From: Schistocephalus solidus
Taxonomy: Eukaryota > Platyhelminthes > Cestoda > Diphyllobothriidea > Diphyllobothriidae
Assembly (NCBI GenBank): GCA_017591395.1
Contig: WEDG01004556.1
Location: forward strand, 16,034 to 80,033
Length of the DNA: 64,000 bases
Direction: 5' to 3'
A program made the translations under genes and the position numbers. Position 1 is the stretch's first letter. Each line of letters starts with the position of its first letter. This document shows, one piece after another, positions 1 to 13,361 of this stretch. The notes under the pieces are model-generated. The model was not told the DNA's origin, made no database searches, and was given only the letters and a program-made list of their open reading frames with translations.

Positions 1-674
1 CTATGCGTACTACGTACACGACTTGGTTCTCCAAACACAAGCACCAGGATTTAACACAACAGGGGGTTGAACGGTTCACTTTACGTTAAGAAGGAGCCCT
101 CTCAGCCTGGCTCGCAGACCACCAATCAGCCACTCCACACAACAAAATGGACTAACTGCGAGGTCTGAGTGTAATTGTCAGTTGGCAACCTTCCACCCCA
201 CCCACACACGCACCGTCAATCTCTGTCTCAGTGATCTCGAGTCCTCTCAAAATTCCGCCGTCTAACGCTAGCAAGTGGGAGGATTAACAAACATTTATTT
301 TTTTCGGAAACTACATCAGAAGTTTTAATAAACTTCTGGTTTCAATGTTTCATCTATTGCGGGAAACAGCATACTCGCTAGCTCAGCATTTGGCTAGTTT
401 CAAATCAATTCAAATGCGGTTTCGCTTCCGGTTTTTTGCAAGTGCCTGCTGATTTGACTTTGCGGATACGATTTTTTTCGAAGACCAGCAAACGGACGAA
501 ATTTTTAATCCACAAAACCAGGCAAAATAAAAAATTCTTGCGATAAGGCGGGACGTTGAAATGAATCTTATTTGTGTTCTATCGCTTAGAACAGTGATTT
601 CGGCAATTCAGCTTTAGAGCCTGGAGACGTGTCTGTGCAGTTTTCCTAACCTCATGCACACACACATCCACACA
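1..674. other. No gene recognised; 5' flank
   Basis: No coding exon or recognisable element is seen. The first 50 bases (CTATGCGTACTACG...) resemble 2491-2530, suggesting an old dispersed repeat. Confidence 0.4.
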
Positions 675-861
675 ATAGTTCGACCGTCGTAGCCCGACGA
701 TGTCCAGTATATACTCCACAGTAGGGTGGTGCGGGGATGGTAACTTGCGATGGATTATACTGAGAGTAGATTTGCACTATATCTAACTCGCTCTCTGTTC
801 CACTCCCCCATCTGGACCCGATGTCAAGACAGAGTCAAGAAGACCAGAGATGGGAGAGGGT
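675..861 (+). repeat. SINE-B copy, 3'-truncated
   Basis: Begins AGTTCGACCGTCGTAG and follows the 21377-21753 element (complement) through GTCAAGAAGACC, then stops where the next copy's flank begins. It lies directly upstream of a longer copy in the same orientation, and both are preceded by a short CACACA stretch. Confidence 0.6.
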
Positions 862-894
862 GCTGAACCACGCACTCTGGTCCAAACACACACG

Positions 895-1285
895 CCAGTT
901 TGACCGTCGTAGCCTGACGATGTCCACTGTATGCTCCACATAAGGTTGCTGCACGGACGGTTACTTGTGCGTAAATTTATTTTAAGTGATAGTGGACTTT
1001 CACTGCCTCTAATGCACCATCTCCTCCCCTGCCCATCTGTGCCCGATGTAAGGACATTTTAAAGAAGAACGGAGGTGGGGTTTTGGCGCAGATTAATCAT
1101 CTCCCACGGAGTGGGAAAGCAGAGTGCAGCATGAGCCTGCACCAAGGCGTGTTCATGTTGGGCACGCGCACCCTCATTTTCGGGATTTTTTTATGGGGCC
1201 CCATCCAAAATAACGTCTGCGGTGCCCTTATTTTGCTTCCGTGTTGGCCTAGCGCATCTACTACGCGGCCCTTTTAGGGGGTGCG
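895..1285 (+). repeat. SINE-B copy, near full length
   Basis: Shares the start (CAGTTTGACCGTCGTAG), middle (TAAGTGATAGTGGACTTTCA, GGAGGTGGGG) and end (CGCGGCCCTTTTAGGGGG) with the element whose ends are fixed by target duplications at 21366-21376 and 21754-21764. Short ORFs across it are not conserved between copies, so it is treated as non-coding. Confidence 0.65.
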
Positions 1286-4200
1286 ATCCATATACACACG
1301 TGCACTTATACCCCTTCAGGCATGTGATTGATTTCAGTGTTTGAACTTTACCACGACCCAGAGATGGCGCCAACCGATTTCAATGGCGTGAAGAAGGTCA
1401 GCTGGGCTTGGCCGAAAATTGGATTTTTCAGTTTTTCAATTGCTTATGAATTATGTTGCCCTAATCTTTGGGACTTATGCGGAACGGCAACAGTTCACAG
1501 GTTCACAGCATCTTCTCAAATAGTAAGGAACCCCCTTTATATACCTGATTATTTAAATGCACCGCAAAATCCGACAGCAATTTCATTCAAGCACCGAACA
1601 GCATAAACGGTTCAGGACCGCTATTCTCACAGCGCAAGGATGTGATATCCAGGTTGAAAGTCTAAACGTAACCAGCCTCGCAGATTTTGAGTGGGAGCAA
1701 AGATCGGATTTCATCCCTCGTAGAGTGGAAAAAATACTGTTAAAATGGGACTTTAAACCTCGGGCAAACTAATAATTTAAAAAACTGTTTACATGAATAA
1801 AAGAACCGAAAACATGAAAACCACTTCAAGTGGATAATTATTGTCGCCTTTGATGACATAAAAAGTGTAATGAAGTTTCGGAAGAGGTATTTAACTTTGA
1901 GAAGGTGTGTTATCCCTTTTTTCCGAAGGATGTGCTACAACGCATTGGAAGCACTCAATACTCTGTGGAAAAAAAGTCAGAGGGATCTCTTGCAAATTAG
2001 TTTGGAGCTTAAAACATGTTCAAGATTAAAAACCTACCACAATGGCCTATAGTCCATAAACCTTTTAGACAAATCATTCACCTCAGTGAAACTCCTTCCA
2101 AATAAATAGGCTGGTTCTCTTTTCGCGGATGCTGAAATGCTTAACCAGAAATACTCCTAAAACCTAACGGGATTGACTGAGTTTGGTTAGATACTGGAAA
2201 GTTTTGAAGAGAAGTTACTGTCTACGTTCGAGATCATCTCGCTCTTTTGAGGGATTCTAGTCATGCCCATTGACCGGGCATGGGTGAGACCAAGTTCTGG
2301 TTAACCGAGGAAGTTATCAGGACACCCATTTTCGCCATACCTAGGACAGCTTGATCGTCGCAAGTATCGAAGTTCACTGCATGTCCCACGGAAACCGTCA
2401 CTTCCCTCACCCAGCTGGCTTCGATGACAAGACTATTTCAAGGTGACCGGATTTGAGCGCGGAAGCAGCGGCTGAAAGATCTAAATCATCCGTCTATGCG
2501 TGCTACACGCACGCGCCTTGGTCCACACAGAATATAACATGATACCGTAGGTTCGGCTCTGATCGCACATGTGTGCCAGTGCCCTAAAATCCACAGAAGG
2601 AAGCAGCAATTGAGTCTGACACTCAGTTCTGATATGGAACAAGTTATCACGTCAGTTGGAAACCTGCAAAGCCCTTATTATTAATGGGCCAGGGTAGATT
2701 CAAGAGTGTCAGATTTATTAAAGTGTGAATTGCATTGACATCCGTGAGTACGGAAACCCTAGGGTCACTCTCACTTTATCTTCACTCTCGTATGTACCAG
2801 GCAACTATCCGAGCCTGCCAACCAGCTAATGGTGCGGTTGGTTGCGGTGACTGACATGGCAGGAAAGCCAGCGCCTAAAATGTGTCACACACATGAGCGG
2901 CAGTAATTATGGACTCGTGGGGACGCAATAAAACCCTGCTAAAGACCTGCTGCTAGGCCATCTGATTCTTGTTTCTCTCCAGCACATCCGTCTTGCAACC
3001 CGAAGAGTATATCTGCTGCAAGCCGAGCTTTTTTACACATTTCATCAAGCTGGATCTACTCCTGAAGGAGGTTAAACGTACATGTATTTCAGGATTGCAA
3101 CGGACCCCAGAGGTGTGCTGCCAAGCTGGTTTACATTTTTTTTTCGTACTCAATAACGAACAACCCACCGGCTTCTTAAACAAGCCAAACACTAGCTTGG
3201 CAGCTGAATCCGAGTCGAATGCATAGGAGGAAGTATTGCGTGTTTGCCTACTATACGGAAGACAGCATAGCAGAACCGAACGACATCTGAAGCCTGATTT
3301 TGGCCACATTATACCAGCGTGAGACAGAATTGTCACGGAAATACGAAGAAGGAAAGGCAATCGATTAAGATAAAGTTGACCCAAAAACGATAAAAATCTG
3401 CAGCTAAAATGATCAGAAAATTGACCGCCATCATTTAAATAGCCTTTTACGCAACATCAGTAGTATCCTAGGATAAATTATTAATTCGCTGGATGTGACG
3501 GTAGAATTTGGGGGCCCTGCATAGCATAAGGTGGCTACGGGATAGCAAAACATCGTATGAAGATAATCAAGGCCGCAAATTAATCCCAGGGTGGGCTTGT
3601 AGTTCAGTGCACAGCTTCTTCGTGAATAAGCAGTGCATGGATGGCTGTAGCAAAGGGTGTCCAAAGTAAAGGGCAACATGACAATGATGAAGGCTACAGA
3701 AGAAACAATTGATGTTTGAACCACACAGACGTCTAATAGTCAGGGCTTCTTTCACAGTCATTAGAACGCTTTCGTCAACTGACTGCCTTGGTCCAACTTC
3801 CTTCATCACATCCAAAGGGACTCTTGTACAGGCTTGACCCCACCCTGTCCATAACACGAGTGTTGGGCGTATCTGTCGCAATAATTATACAGAGAACCAG
3901 ATCGATACAACCTTAAGACCAGGTCTCGAATTGGAAGCAAAGAAGTCGGACGCCAGTTCGGTGTATATTACATTCTGTACAGAAGGATTAGAGAACAGAT
4001 TGGGAGAAGTTGGCAGCTGGACGAAGGTTCACATCCGGCACCGCGAGGACTGACGCCACGCTTGACTGTGGGGCCTGCTTCACAGCGATTTGAGCGCCTG
4101 GTTTCGGCCTTGACATTGATTGGCTGGTTCCGATAGCTGTGATTGGCCGAGAACCAGTCTGCCTTTGAGATGCGTGTGTACAAGAACGCGCGAGATGCGC

Positions 4201-4907
4201 AGCTTTGCAACAGGCGTCCTGATTAGGGCTACTGTAGCTCGTCTTGGCTGTCAATGCTTCGTTACTTTCGATTTTTTTCCAGCAAGCTTTGTGACACATA
4301 AATAATCCTTTCGGCACAAAATTCTGCTAAACATTTCATGAGATAGCCTGTGCACTTTAGGTTACTCCAAAACCTGTTATGTCCAGAAAATCCTTTGTTA
4401 TTACTTAGGTTTTACACATCTATCATGTACTTCGCTTCGCTATTTAGCTGGGATTTAAATCTCGGGCTTTCAATCCGAAGCGCTTGGATACTACTGACTG
4501 GTGATTACAAATAGACCGGAAACGATCATTCCAGTGCCTCTATCTCAGTCACTTGTCATTGTAAAATTTCAACCTCCCCCATAGGTCCAAACGCTAATCT
4601 TTGACAAGGCAAAATCTAGTGCCGAATACGTTTTAACGTTATTATATACAAAGGGACATTCAAATTTTAGGGTTGCTGGGTCACTCAATACATACAAATA
4701 GAGTAGTGCATGTTTGATATCGATTTGCTTTGCTCATCAAGTCCATCTCTTTTTCCAATAGCTCTTGTTGAATACTACAGAAAACCTCCTCTTGTTGTTG
4801 CGAGCTCCATTCCACTGCTCCTGGACCTTGTTCTTGACAGATTCGACTGCGAGAAAACCAAACGCTGTTTCCTATCTACGCCCAGTCAGCGAAGGTTGGT
4901 TTTGGTG
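1286..4907. other. Upstream region, nothing convincing
   Basis: Several short ORFs lie on both strands, none with a recognisable domain. Around 2350-2520 there is weak similarity to SINE-B flanking sequence. Promoter and 5' UTR of the TMEM26-like gene should lie at the right end, but no clear core promoter motif could be assigned. Confidence 0.4.
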
Positions 4908-5224
4908 ATGGCAGGAGGGAAACTCGCCGACAGAGCCAAGTTTGCAAGTGTACATTATGTCGCTCTGGTTACCAGACGTTCCACGCGATCAGTTTGTCGC
5001 TGTTGGATTACTGTCCTGCGTCTGCTGGTTGCTCTCCGTGCCATCCTTGTGCGATTAGTCTTCCTTGGACTCACAATGGCCATAATTATCACCGTGGTGA
5101 ACGTGAAACGAAACAGATGGTACTGGCTCCTCTGTCTGCTCGTCATTCCGCTTCTGTCCGACCTCTGTTACTCCATCAGAACAGCCCTATATCCCCAGAC
5201 GAGACAAGAAGTTTTGGAGAAGTG
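4908..5224 (+). CDS. TMEM26: TMEM26-like exon 1
   Basis: This exon encodes the N-terminus with two hydrophobic spans (around [16 protein letters not shown] and [16 protein letters not shown]). It ends inside a TGG codon at a strong donor, GTGAGT at 5225-5230. The split codon is completed by the first base of the next exon, giving tryptophan, the residue expected at this join in the family. The start is taken at 4908. Confidence 0.85.
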
Positions 5225-8200
5225 GTGAGTAGCTTTGTGGGCCAGGAGTCCTGAAGTACATTCTGTGCTCTAAGCATTGGTGATTAGGTACACTAGGCTG
5301 GGATTGCTATCTCATATTAGGTTAAAATACATATCCATTCTGTCGCACCTTGGGCCTCAATCTAGAGCGCGTGCAGGCAGGCCGAGAGTAAACAGCAATT
5401 ATGCGGGAAGGAAACAATACTGACAAAGACAGAGGAGACTGGAATGATCATTTCACCAGCCAGCCTTACCAAACATATGTTTGCAGGGATTCGAACCCAA
5501 CCAAATATTTGCATACTTATTTTCATGGAAGGCACTTCTGGGTTACTTCATTAGCCGTGGCGCGCTAGATTACAAATGAGGTTTTTCCACACCATTATTC
5601 GAGGCTCCTGTGTGGGAATGACACAAATTGCATTTTGGGCATGACTTGGTTCAAGAAACTGATGCTCTCTCGGCGCATCCGTGAGTGGTGGATATGGGAA
5701 AGGCCAATACAAACTGTCTGCCTGTAGTCTTTTTGAGTCGTGGACCAGGACACGACCGCCAGCGGCCTGACACATCGACTCTCCTACTGCAGACAGCACT
5801 TCAACTGATCGGTAATCAAACTGGGCTGTTTAAATGACACGAAGGGATCTACTAAAATGAGAACTTTCTATAATCCTTCTACTCGGCGTCTGGCATTGCA
5901 CAATCTTCAGTATTCCATATAAATGTCTGTGGTCCGTTCATGAAAAAGTGACATATTGGCGGAGTTAATTCGTGTGCTGTGGCCCAAAGGTAGAGCGTTG
6001 GCCTCTATGGCTAAAGATTCCGGGTTTGAAGCCCAGTTATGGCTGACTGATGATAGTTAACGAACCGGAAATAAACATTCAGTCTCCTTTGTCCTTTGTC
6101 AGTAATCACCTCCTTCACAAATTCCTGGTCGTGGCTGCCTATGAGGAAACTATATTGACTTTCATTGAAGTTGGCGTCGATGTGGCCAACTTAAGATGCC
6201 GTTGGAAGCTGACAACGTGTCACTAGTCCGCTGTCTGTGAACGTTGGACAAGGGTTAACTCCACATCACACGATTTGGCATTTTATGAAACAATATAAAT
6301 AGTGTTACTGACAAAAATATGAAGTAGTTGGTTTTATAACGTGTAACTGTCAGGGCGGATGGTACAATGGCAGACGCGTGTTATTTTCTGATGGCGTGGT
6401 GGTACGTATTGGTCAAACTTCCTCTCAAAATTCTCCACAAGTGGGAACAGGACGATATCCGCCAACATAGCATTCCATGCCTGAATCACTCTTTTGGAGG
6501 AGAGAAACCTTCTTACGTCCATTCTTGCCCCGGTCACACGTTTTGTCCGGTTGTTGTGACGACGGAGCCACGGTCACTGGAACAAGAACTTTATTAGCCT
6601 GACGGTTGGGATTCTCACTCGAATCCATCATCAGAGACAGAGTCAGATAAGCGTAGTGGATTGGATTTTTGTACTTCAGGAGCCTGCTAGTGAGTTAATT
6701 TCAGGGTTAACGAGTCTTCCAGACTTCTCCCTTCTCTCATGCACTTGGATTTATTGGGTTTAACTGCAACCACTTATTGGTAGTGCTTGTGGTCTGGAAT
6801 CTTTGTAGAGTCCGACGCATCCTCCGGAATATCACGTTGGGTGAAATATGCAAGTATTTGGTTACTCAAACTAATACACTCCCTTCAGCTGTAATCTAGC
6901 TTTGCTTTCACTTTAACCGTATAATTTTCTTGCTAGACAAAGACTCGTTTCGCCTATACATGTTCAGGAATTTTCTTTACAGTTGCCCGTCAAAAACTTT
7001 AAAGTAAATGTTTCTTGCCGGAATGGATAGATTTATAAGGTTCCCGCTATTGCAAGGTGGTATATTGAAAAGAAAGACATTTCTTCTGTTGGGTTGGTGC
7101 TCGTCCTTAATGGCGCAGGACCGCTCAAGGTACGCAAAACTTCGGTTAGATTATTTAGCATGACTGTAGTTTTCAAAGAGTATTTCACAGTCTTGGGCCT
7201 TCTATGTGGTCCAAACCCTGTATCCTCCTTTTCCCCACAGGTTCACCATGTGTATCCTTGCCTATCTCGTCTGTGCCTGTCCACCCATCTGGATTGTCGA
7301 GTTGCACATCATACAACATCTCAAAGATGCCACAGACACCGAAACTCAGCAGCAGGAATCCCTTTCTCTCAACCCCTTTGGCCTGCAAGTTGATCAACCG
7401 GATGTGAGCAATTATTTTATTTTTCTCAAAATCTAGTGGCTGAAAATCCCTAAGTAGTACTAACAGACAGTAGATAGATTAGCAAGAGGAGTTCAGGAAG
7501 GAGATGCCTAAACGAGACGAATAGGCCCGAAATGTTTGCTTCTAGTTTCCACAGACATAGCCGGAAACTAAATAATTATTCACGACTGAGAGAAGGCAAC
7601 GCTGTTGGGAAATCGAGGCGAAGACTATTCCCTTACAGCCGGTGTGTTCGCTCCACACTCAGCTGTGATCTCCTTTAAGGGCATTGCCGATTCGGCGTTG
7701 CAGGCCTGTCAGGCTAATGCGAACCGGTTATTTGAATATAAGTGGCCAGAGGTTAACCAGGGTTATATGTCCATCAGAACTCAAATATTCAAACCTAACT
7801 GTTCAGTTCTATCCACGCGGAAACGACATGCACCAGATGTCTTACTTTTAGGACGGAGATGGACATTGTTGAGTTCGAAAAAGCAGTTCAGAAGGGTCAG
7901 ATGTGTGCACTGGAGCAAGAAATCTATTAACCTGACATTTCCTATTCTCCCTGGAACCCATCATCAGAGACAACATCTGATGTGTGTGATGGACGCATAA
8001 GCTTTAGTTGTCATGGTACCACGAGTCTATCATAATTAACAACCCCGTAGTGAAGAGTAAAGAAACCAGGCTGTATGAACAAGAGTTTTTTTTTATTCGA
8101 TCGACGTTTCGGATTCACTCTTGAATTTGCATTCCTCGCCGTTGGCTGTAATTTGTGCCACGATTGATTGCTCACCAACGTTCCTGTGGCTAATGGTCAT

Positions 8201-11200
8201 AATTACATCAAAGTTCTCAATTCTTGTCATGCTCATTACTTGATAAGTTTGGTCGCTGATACCATCACCGGGACTGAAAGCAACCAGTGCACTACGGGTG
8301 CAAGATCAGCGCTGAAGGTGGAGGGGGGATGACAAATACGTTTGATGACAAACCGGAGAACTATGCCTTAAGCATCTCTCGTGTCACGCAACTGTCACGT
8401 TCTATGAGCATTTTGGCACAGTGCCGTTTAATGAGCCGCGTCTGAGTACTGGCAGCATTCCTCCCCACTGCTGTTGCGTGTTCGAGCCTCCGTATCCGGA
8501 TTAATCTACCCATTTCTCCAACGTACCTAAATAACCTACAAAAACGCTATAGTTGATAAAAGACTTCAGGCGTTCGCTATTAGGTTAGTGGATATTTCGG
8601 CTGTATCACTCGGTGCCTGACTGTTACCCCTGGCATGTGTATCTCTCCAAATTCAAGTTGTACGAGAGTGCGCCTGGCGGCTCCCGGGACGTTCTTGAAG
8701 GTTGGAAGTGCTTGCATTTCTGTGGTCTTTAACAGCATTCAGCGGTATTTCAATCCCACGTGTTTGGAGGTAGGGGCTAAAGTTGTGTTACTCTATTCGC
8801 TATTCAAAGTTCGAAAGTGAATGCTCAAAGGATATTTTTTACTTCAGGCACTGGGCAAACGCGTACAAGAAGTTTATGTTCGGTTACCACATCCGAAATT
8901 CCGTGAGAGTATACCTGTGAATAAGTGGGATTACATGCATGCACAGCCACCTTTTTGCTGCTTTAGAAACTTTTTCTCTTTTAGGATGCTAACTCTTCCC
9001 AGTGGATCCGGCAACGCATAGTCCAGGTGAGTTCCAGGGTAGAAACAGTCTTTTGATATATGAATACATATCAGATTTTGTATGGTCCCGGACATGGCCT
9101 GGGTAGACTTTCCTGCCCCGGATTATTAAAGGCCTAGAAATGACGACCACTGTAGAAGAACGTTATGGTACAAGCTGGCCTTAACAAGGTCTGGCTAACT
9201 GGCTTGGGATAGGTTCATACGTCTTTCCGAGCATTGACTGGCCGCCTCGTATGGCGCTGGGAGGCCAACTACGACACTTCGATGACTTCTGCAGTTCTTC
9301 CGTTGCCTCTTACGAATGCTTGGTCACTGCCAAAGGTTAATGTATGGTTGAATAATGTCATTGGGCCTGTTGAATGTCTGTAGAATGCATGCGATGCCCT
9401 CAGCTACTTCCCTCGTTTACTGAAAGACGCTAACCCTGCTTTCGCTTATGCTTCTTTGGTGTTAGCAGTTTTTTTTAAGATACGGAGACGAAGATATCCA
9501 TTACGCTGACCAGTACAGCCATAGGTACAACCACGACATCAGAAACTAAAAAAGTTCCGTTAATCTACCCCATTCCTAATTTACGCATTATCGAACATGC
9601 TACCCCCTATTTTGAGTAATATTATTTTATAATATTTTCGTTCGATGCCCTGTAGAGTGACGGAGAGATAGCCTTTGTCCAACTTCCATTATGTCTCGGC
9701 CTTTTTTATTTCAATGTCATGGAAATCAATAGGGATTTTAAAGGCGTTACCTAACTTTCCCCTAATAAAACTGAATTGAACTGAATATCCACTTCGATGG
9801 CGTTCAAGAATCCCCTGGCACAGGAGAACACACTTTCATAGTACATATTCCCGATCGCAACCGACAAAACAACGGGCCCGTGGCTCAATGGTAGAGTCAT
9901 ATATATATTGCTAATAGAAGCAAAGATGCGCGTTCCGGGAAATAAATGAGAAGAAGAGGTGATCACGGGAACCATGGTTTTACTGTCCTAACGTTTCAAA
10001 ATCAAACAAGATTTCATCGTTGGAGGTAAATATTGTACTGCGCCTCACAGTATGTATAGGTGGTAACATTTCGGCTAATACGGGATTACTTAGGTTTTTG
10101 AATTTGCCTAGAGGAGGGGCCGGGTTGGGAGTGGAGATCCTAAGTCCTCATGCTGCTTGATGAGCAGGGTGGTGTTTCATCCTTGGCCATCATCCTTTGC
10201 CTGTTCACTGAGTCCGTGGTGGACTGGAGGAGGTCGGGTGATGGCTTGTTCTCAATCTGGTCGGGGGCCGGCGTTCGCACGTTGGCAGTAGTCGTCAGTA
10301 CCCTCATCGACCGAAGCTGCCGCCCCAGGCTGTTAATCTTGGCTGCGATCGCACCTCCGTGTGTATTCGCACCTGCCGGATAAGTGGTTGAGCTGGCCGA
10401 GGCGATAACTGTTCCTTCGTCGGGTCTGGGTTGTGTTGCGATTGCGTGCGTGTCCGCCATGGACTCACCCATGCTCGGATGCACGTTAGGTTCATGTTCA
10501 CGTTGGCTCTTTCGATCATTGAGCTGCGTCCGGAGGGCTTGGTAGGCCGTAGGGAGCGTCACACAACGATTGATGGAGGTTGTTCCCGTGTGCCAAACCT
10601 TGATTGTTTCCCTTGCCACGCGGTCACTTCCCCGACCTAGAATTTCAGCATTCTGGAAGGCGAACGTGTGTCCAGGGTCTGCGCAATGGTCCGCCACCAA
10701 AGACAGCAGGTCCATTCTTCTTACCGCCCTCATGTATTCTCCGACCCGGGTTTGTAGACGTTTCCCGGTTTCCCCAATGTAGTTGACTGCGCAGAAATTG
10801 CATTGAACCCGGTAGATGACGTTTGTTGTTTCACCTAGGGGCAGGGGGCCTTAGGCCTCATAACCAGATGTCGAATGGTTGACTCCGGCCGGTGGGCGAT
10901 GCCGATCCCCATCGGTCTTAGGAGACGGAGACCGCCTCCGAAACACCGTCAATGTATGGCAACGCTCGCCATATCTTTGGCTGTTCGGTCGCTGGCCGTC
11001 GGATTTGCCTGCACTGTCTGCTACGTTCGATGAAGTTGCGGGGATACCCGTTGGCCATGAAGAGGCGTTGGAGATATCGAAGTTTTGCCTTTCTTTCGCC
11101 TGGCTCGCTGCAGTGTGTTTCAGCCCTTTTGTATAGCGTTCGAACACAACTGCGTTTGTGACATGACGGATGTTTGCTATGGTAGCTAAGGATTTGGCGG

Positions 11201-13326
11201 GTACTGGTGGCCTTCCTATACACCGTCGTTTTAAGGTTTCCGCAGGGTTTTCGATGGACGAGAACATCTAGGAATGGCAGCTGGTTGTTGACTTCCACCT
11301 CCATTGTAAACTGGATGTCAGGGAAAATAGAATTCAGGTGAACACAAGTCTGGCGAAAAGGTGGGTGACACAACATAGCAGACGAATGATTCGGGTGCTC
11401 CTCCAAGACTGCCATCTTCGACTGCGCAAATACAATGGGGTTTTGAACCAAGCGGTTGCACAGTGCGCTGAACTAATCGGCGAGGACGGAGTCAGGCTGC
11501 TGCAGCAGGTGATTGATAAACGGGCCAGAGAACTACGAGCAACGAGAGATGCGGAGCTGGCGGATAAGCTTCGAAATATAACTCATTCATCTCAAGAAGA
11601 GAACGAAGTTCTGGTGCACAATATGTCATCGAAGCAGTTGTCGCCTGCACAATTGAAAGAGCTGAGTCATTAAGCTTGCTTTAACCTCGCAGGGGCCGAT
11701 CCGGTAAATCTCGTGGCCACTGTCGAGTCGATTCTCAAACAAACCGGGGAATCCGACGAAACAAAGCACCTTATTCGGCAGCAGGTAACCTCTTTGGTGA
11801 TGGCGCACAAACCACGTGCAATCATTTCCAGAGCGGAACAGAGTGCTCTCAAGACACTGAGGGCTGACACCAGCATCGTGATTCTGCCAGCCGACAAAGG
11901 ACGCTCCACAGTAGTGATGAATAAGACAGAGGTTGTTTGCATCCCGAGATAGTATAATGAAAAGAAAAATGCTCTTCGGGAAATGGAGTTTTACTCGTAA
12001 ATTTTCAAGTTGGTGACACCAACCCGTCGTCAGACGAAATGAACAGAGGAGAAAGTGAAGTGGCGCGACAGGACAGATTGTGACAAGCAAACAGCTGGTG
12101 TGAGTGGGTGGTGGGTGGACCAATAATCGGGGCATTTTTTGGGACGAGGGAGGTGAGGAGAGAACAATTACATTGGCTTTTTTGGGAGGGGGAGGTGGGC
12201 GGCGAGTAACTACGGCCGGCTAGATTATCGATCATGGTTCCGGGTTGGATTTAGGGGTCACTGCGTCGGTTGGAGGTGTCGGAATGTTTAATTGCGGTTC
12301 ACCATGTGTGAGGTGGGGTTGGCGACAAAGTGAGATTAAAAGCCGCAAGGATTAGCAGTCGTTGCTAGGGGGTGGGCACTCGTTAGTAAATCGTGCACAT
12401 AATCCTTCGTAATGAGCATCTAGGTCAACGTGGCGGTTAATGCTAGCTGTGCTAGAGTGCCAAGCTTCGAAAAATTCTCGAGCATGTTTGGTGTTGGCCA
12501 TGGCGATCACGTCGGTACCGTCCCAATTGAAGCGATGATCGCATTCAAGGGAGGGCGCAAACACGAGTGATAAGGGGTCACGTCGGCGAATGGCTAGCTT
12601 ATGTTCGTTGATGCGAGTCCCAAGACGTCGGCCTGTATGGCCAATGTAAACAGAAGGGCAGTTGGCCCACGGTATGCGGTTAATCACAATGCTTAATTGT
12701 TCTTTGGTAGGGGATCCTTCACTCTGCATAGGGTTGCGCGTATGGAGGACGCAGGCTTGTGGGTGACAGAGATGCCAAAGTGACTTAATTGTCGAGAGAT
12801 TGTTTCGGAAACACCTTGCATGTAAGGTAAGGAATAAAATTTCCGTGGAACTATATCTCCATTAGAGCCAAGGTTCTGCGTTTGTCTCTGGCGTCGAAGA
12901 CAATTTTTTCACGAAGCTCGTTGGGTATCCAATGGACCGGAAGAACTGATACAAATACGATAGTTCTTTCTTAAGAAGGTCATCGCTGCTGCAATAGCGG
13001 AAGGCCCGATGGAAAAGGGTGCGAACAGAGCTTCTTTTGTGGGCCGCAGGGTGGTTACTTGCATAGTTAAGCACGATGTTCTCTCCTCTCCTCCCCCCGT
13101 CCCAAAACATGCCCCGCTTATTGGTCCACCCACAACCCACTCACAACAGCTGTTTGTTTGTCACCATCTGTCCTGTCGCGCCACTTCACTTTCTCCTCTG
13201 TTCAATTCGTCTGACGACGGGTTGGTGTCACCAACTTGAAAATTTACGAGTAAAACTCCATTTCCCGAAGAGCATTTTTCTTTTCATATATATATAGTGT
13301 GGGGCTCAGCGATCTGCTTAAGGAAC

Positions 13327-13361
<35 letters not shown>

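Noticed and set aside
1083..1606. Small ORFs upstream of the TMEM26-like gene as exons
   Set aside because: They overlap SINE-B or lack conserved residues and splice-linked partners.
4710..4907. Upstream in-frame ATG extending the TMEM26-like N-terminus by 66 residues
   Set aside because: TMEM26 proteins have short N-termini and the ATG at 4908 has a better context; the extension may be 5' UTR.
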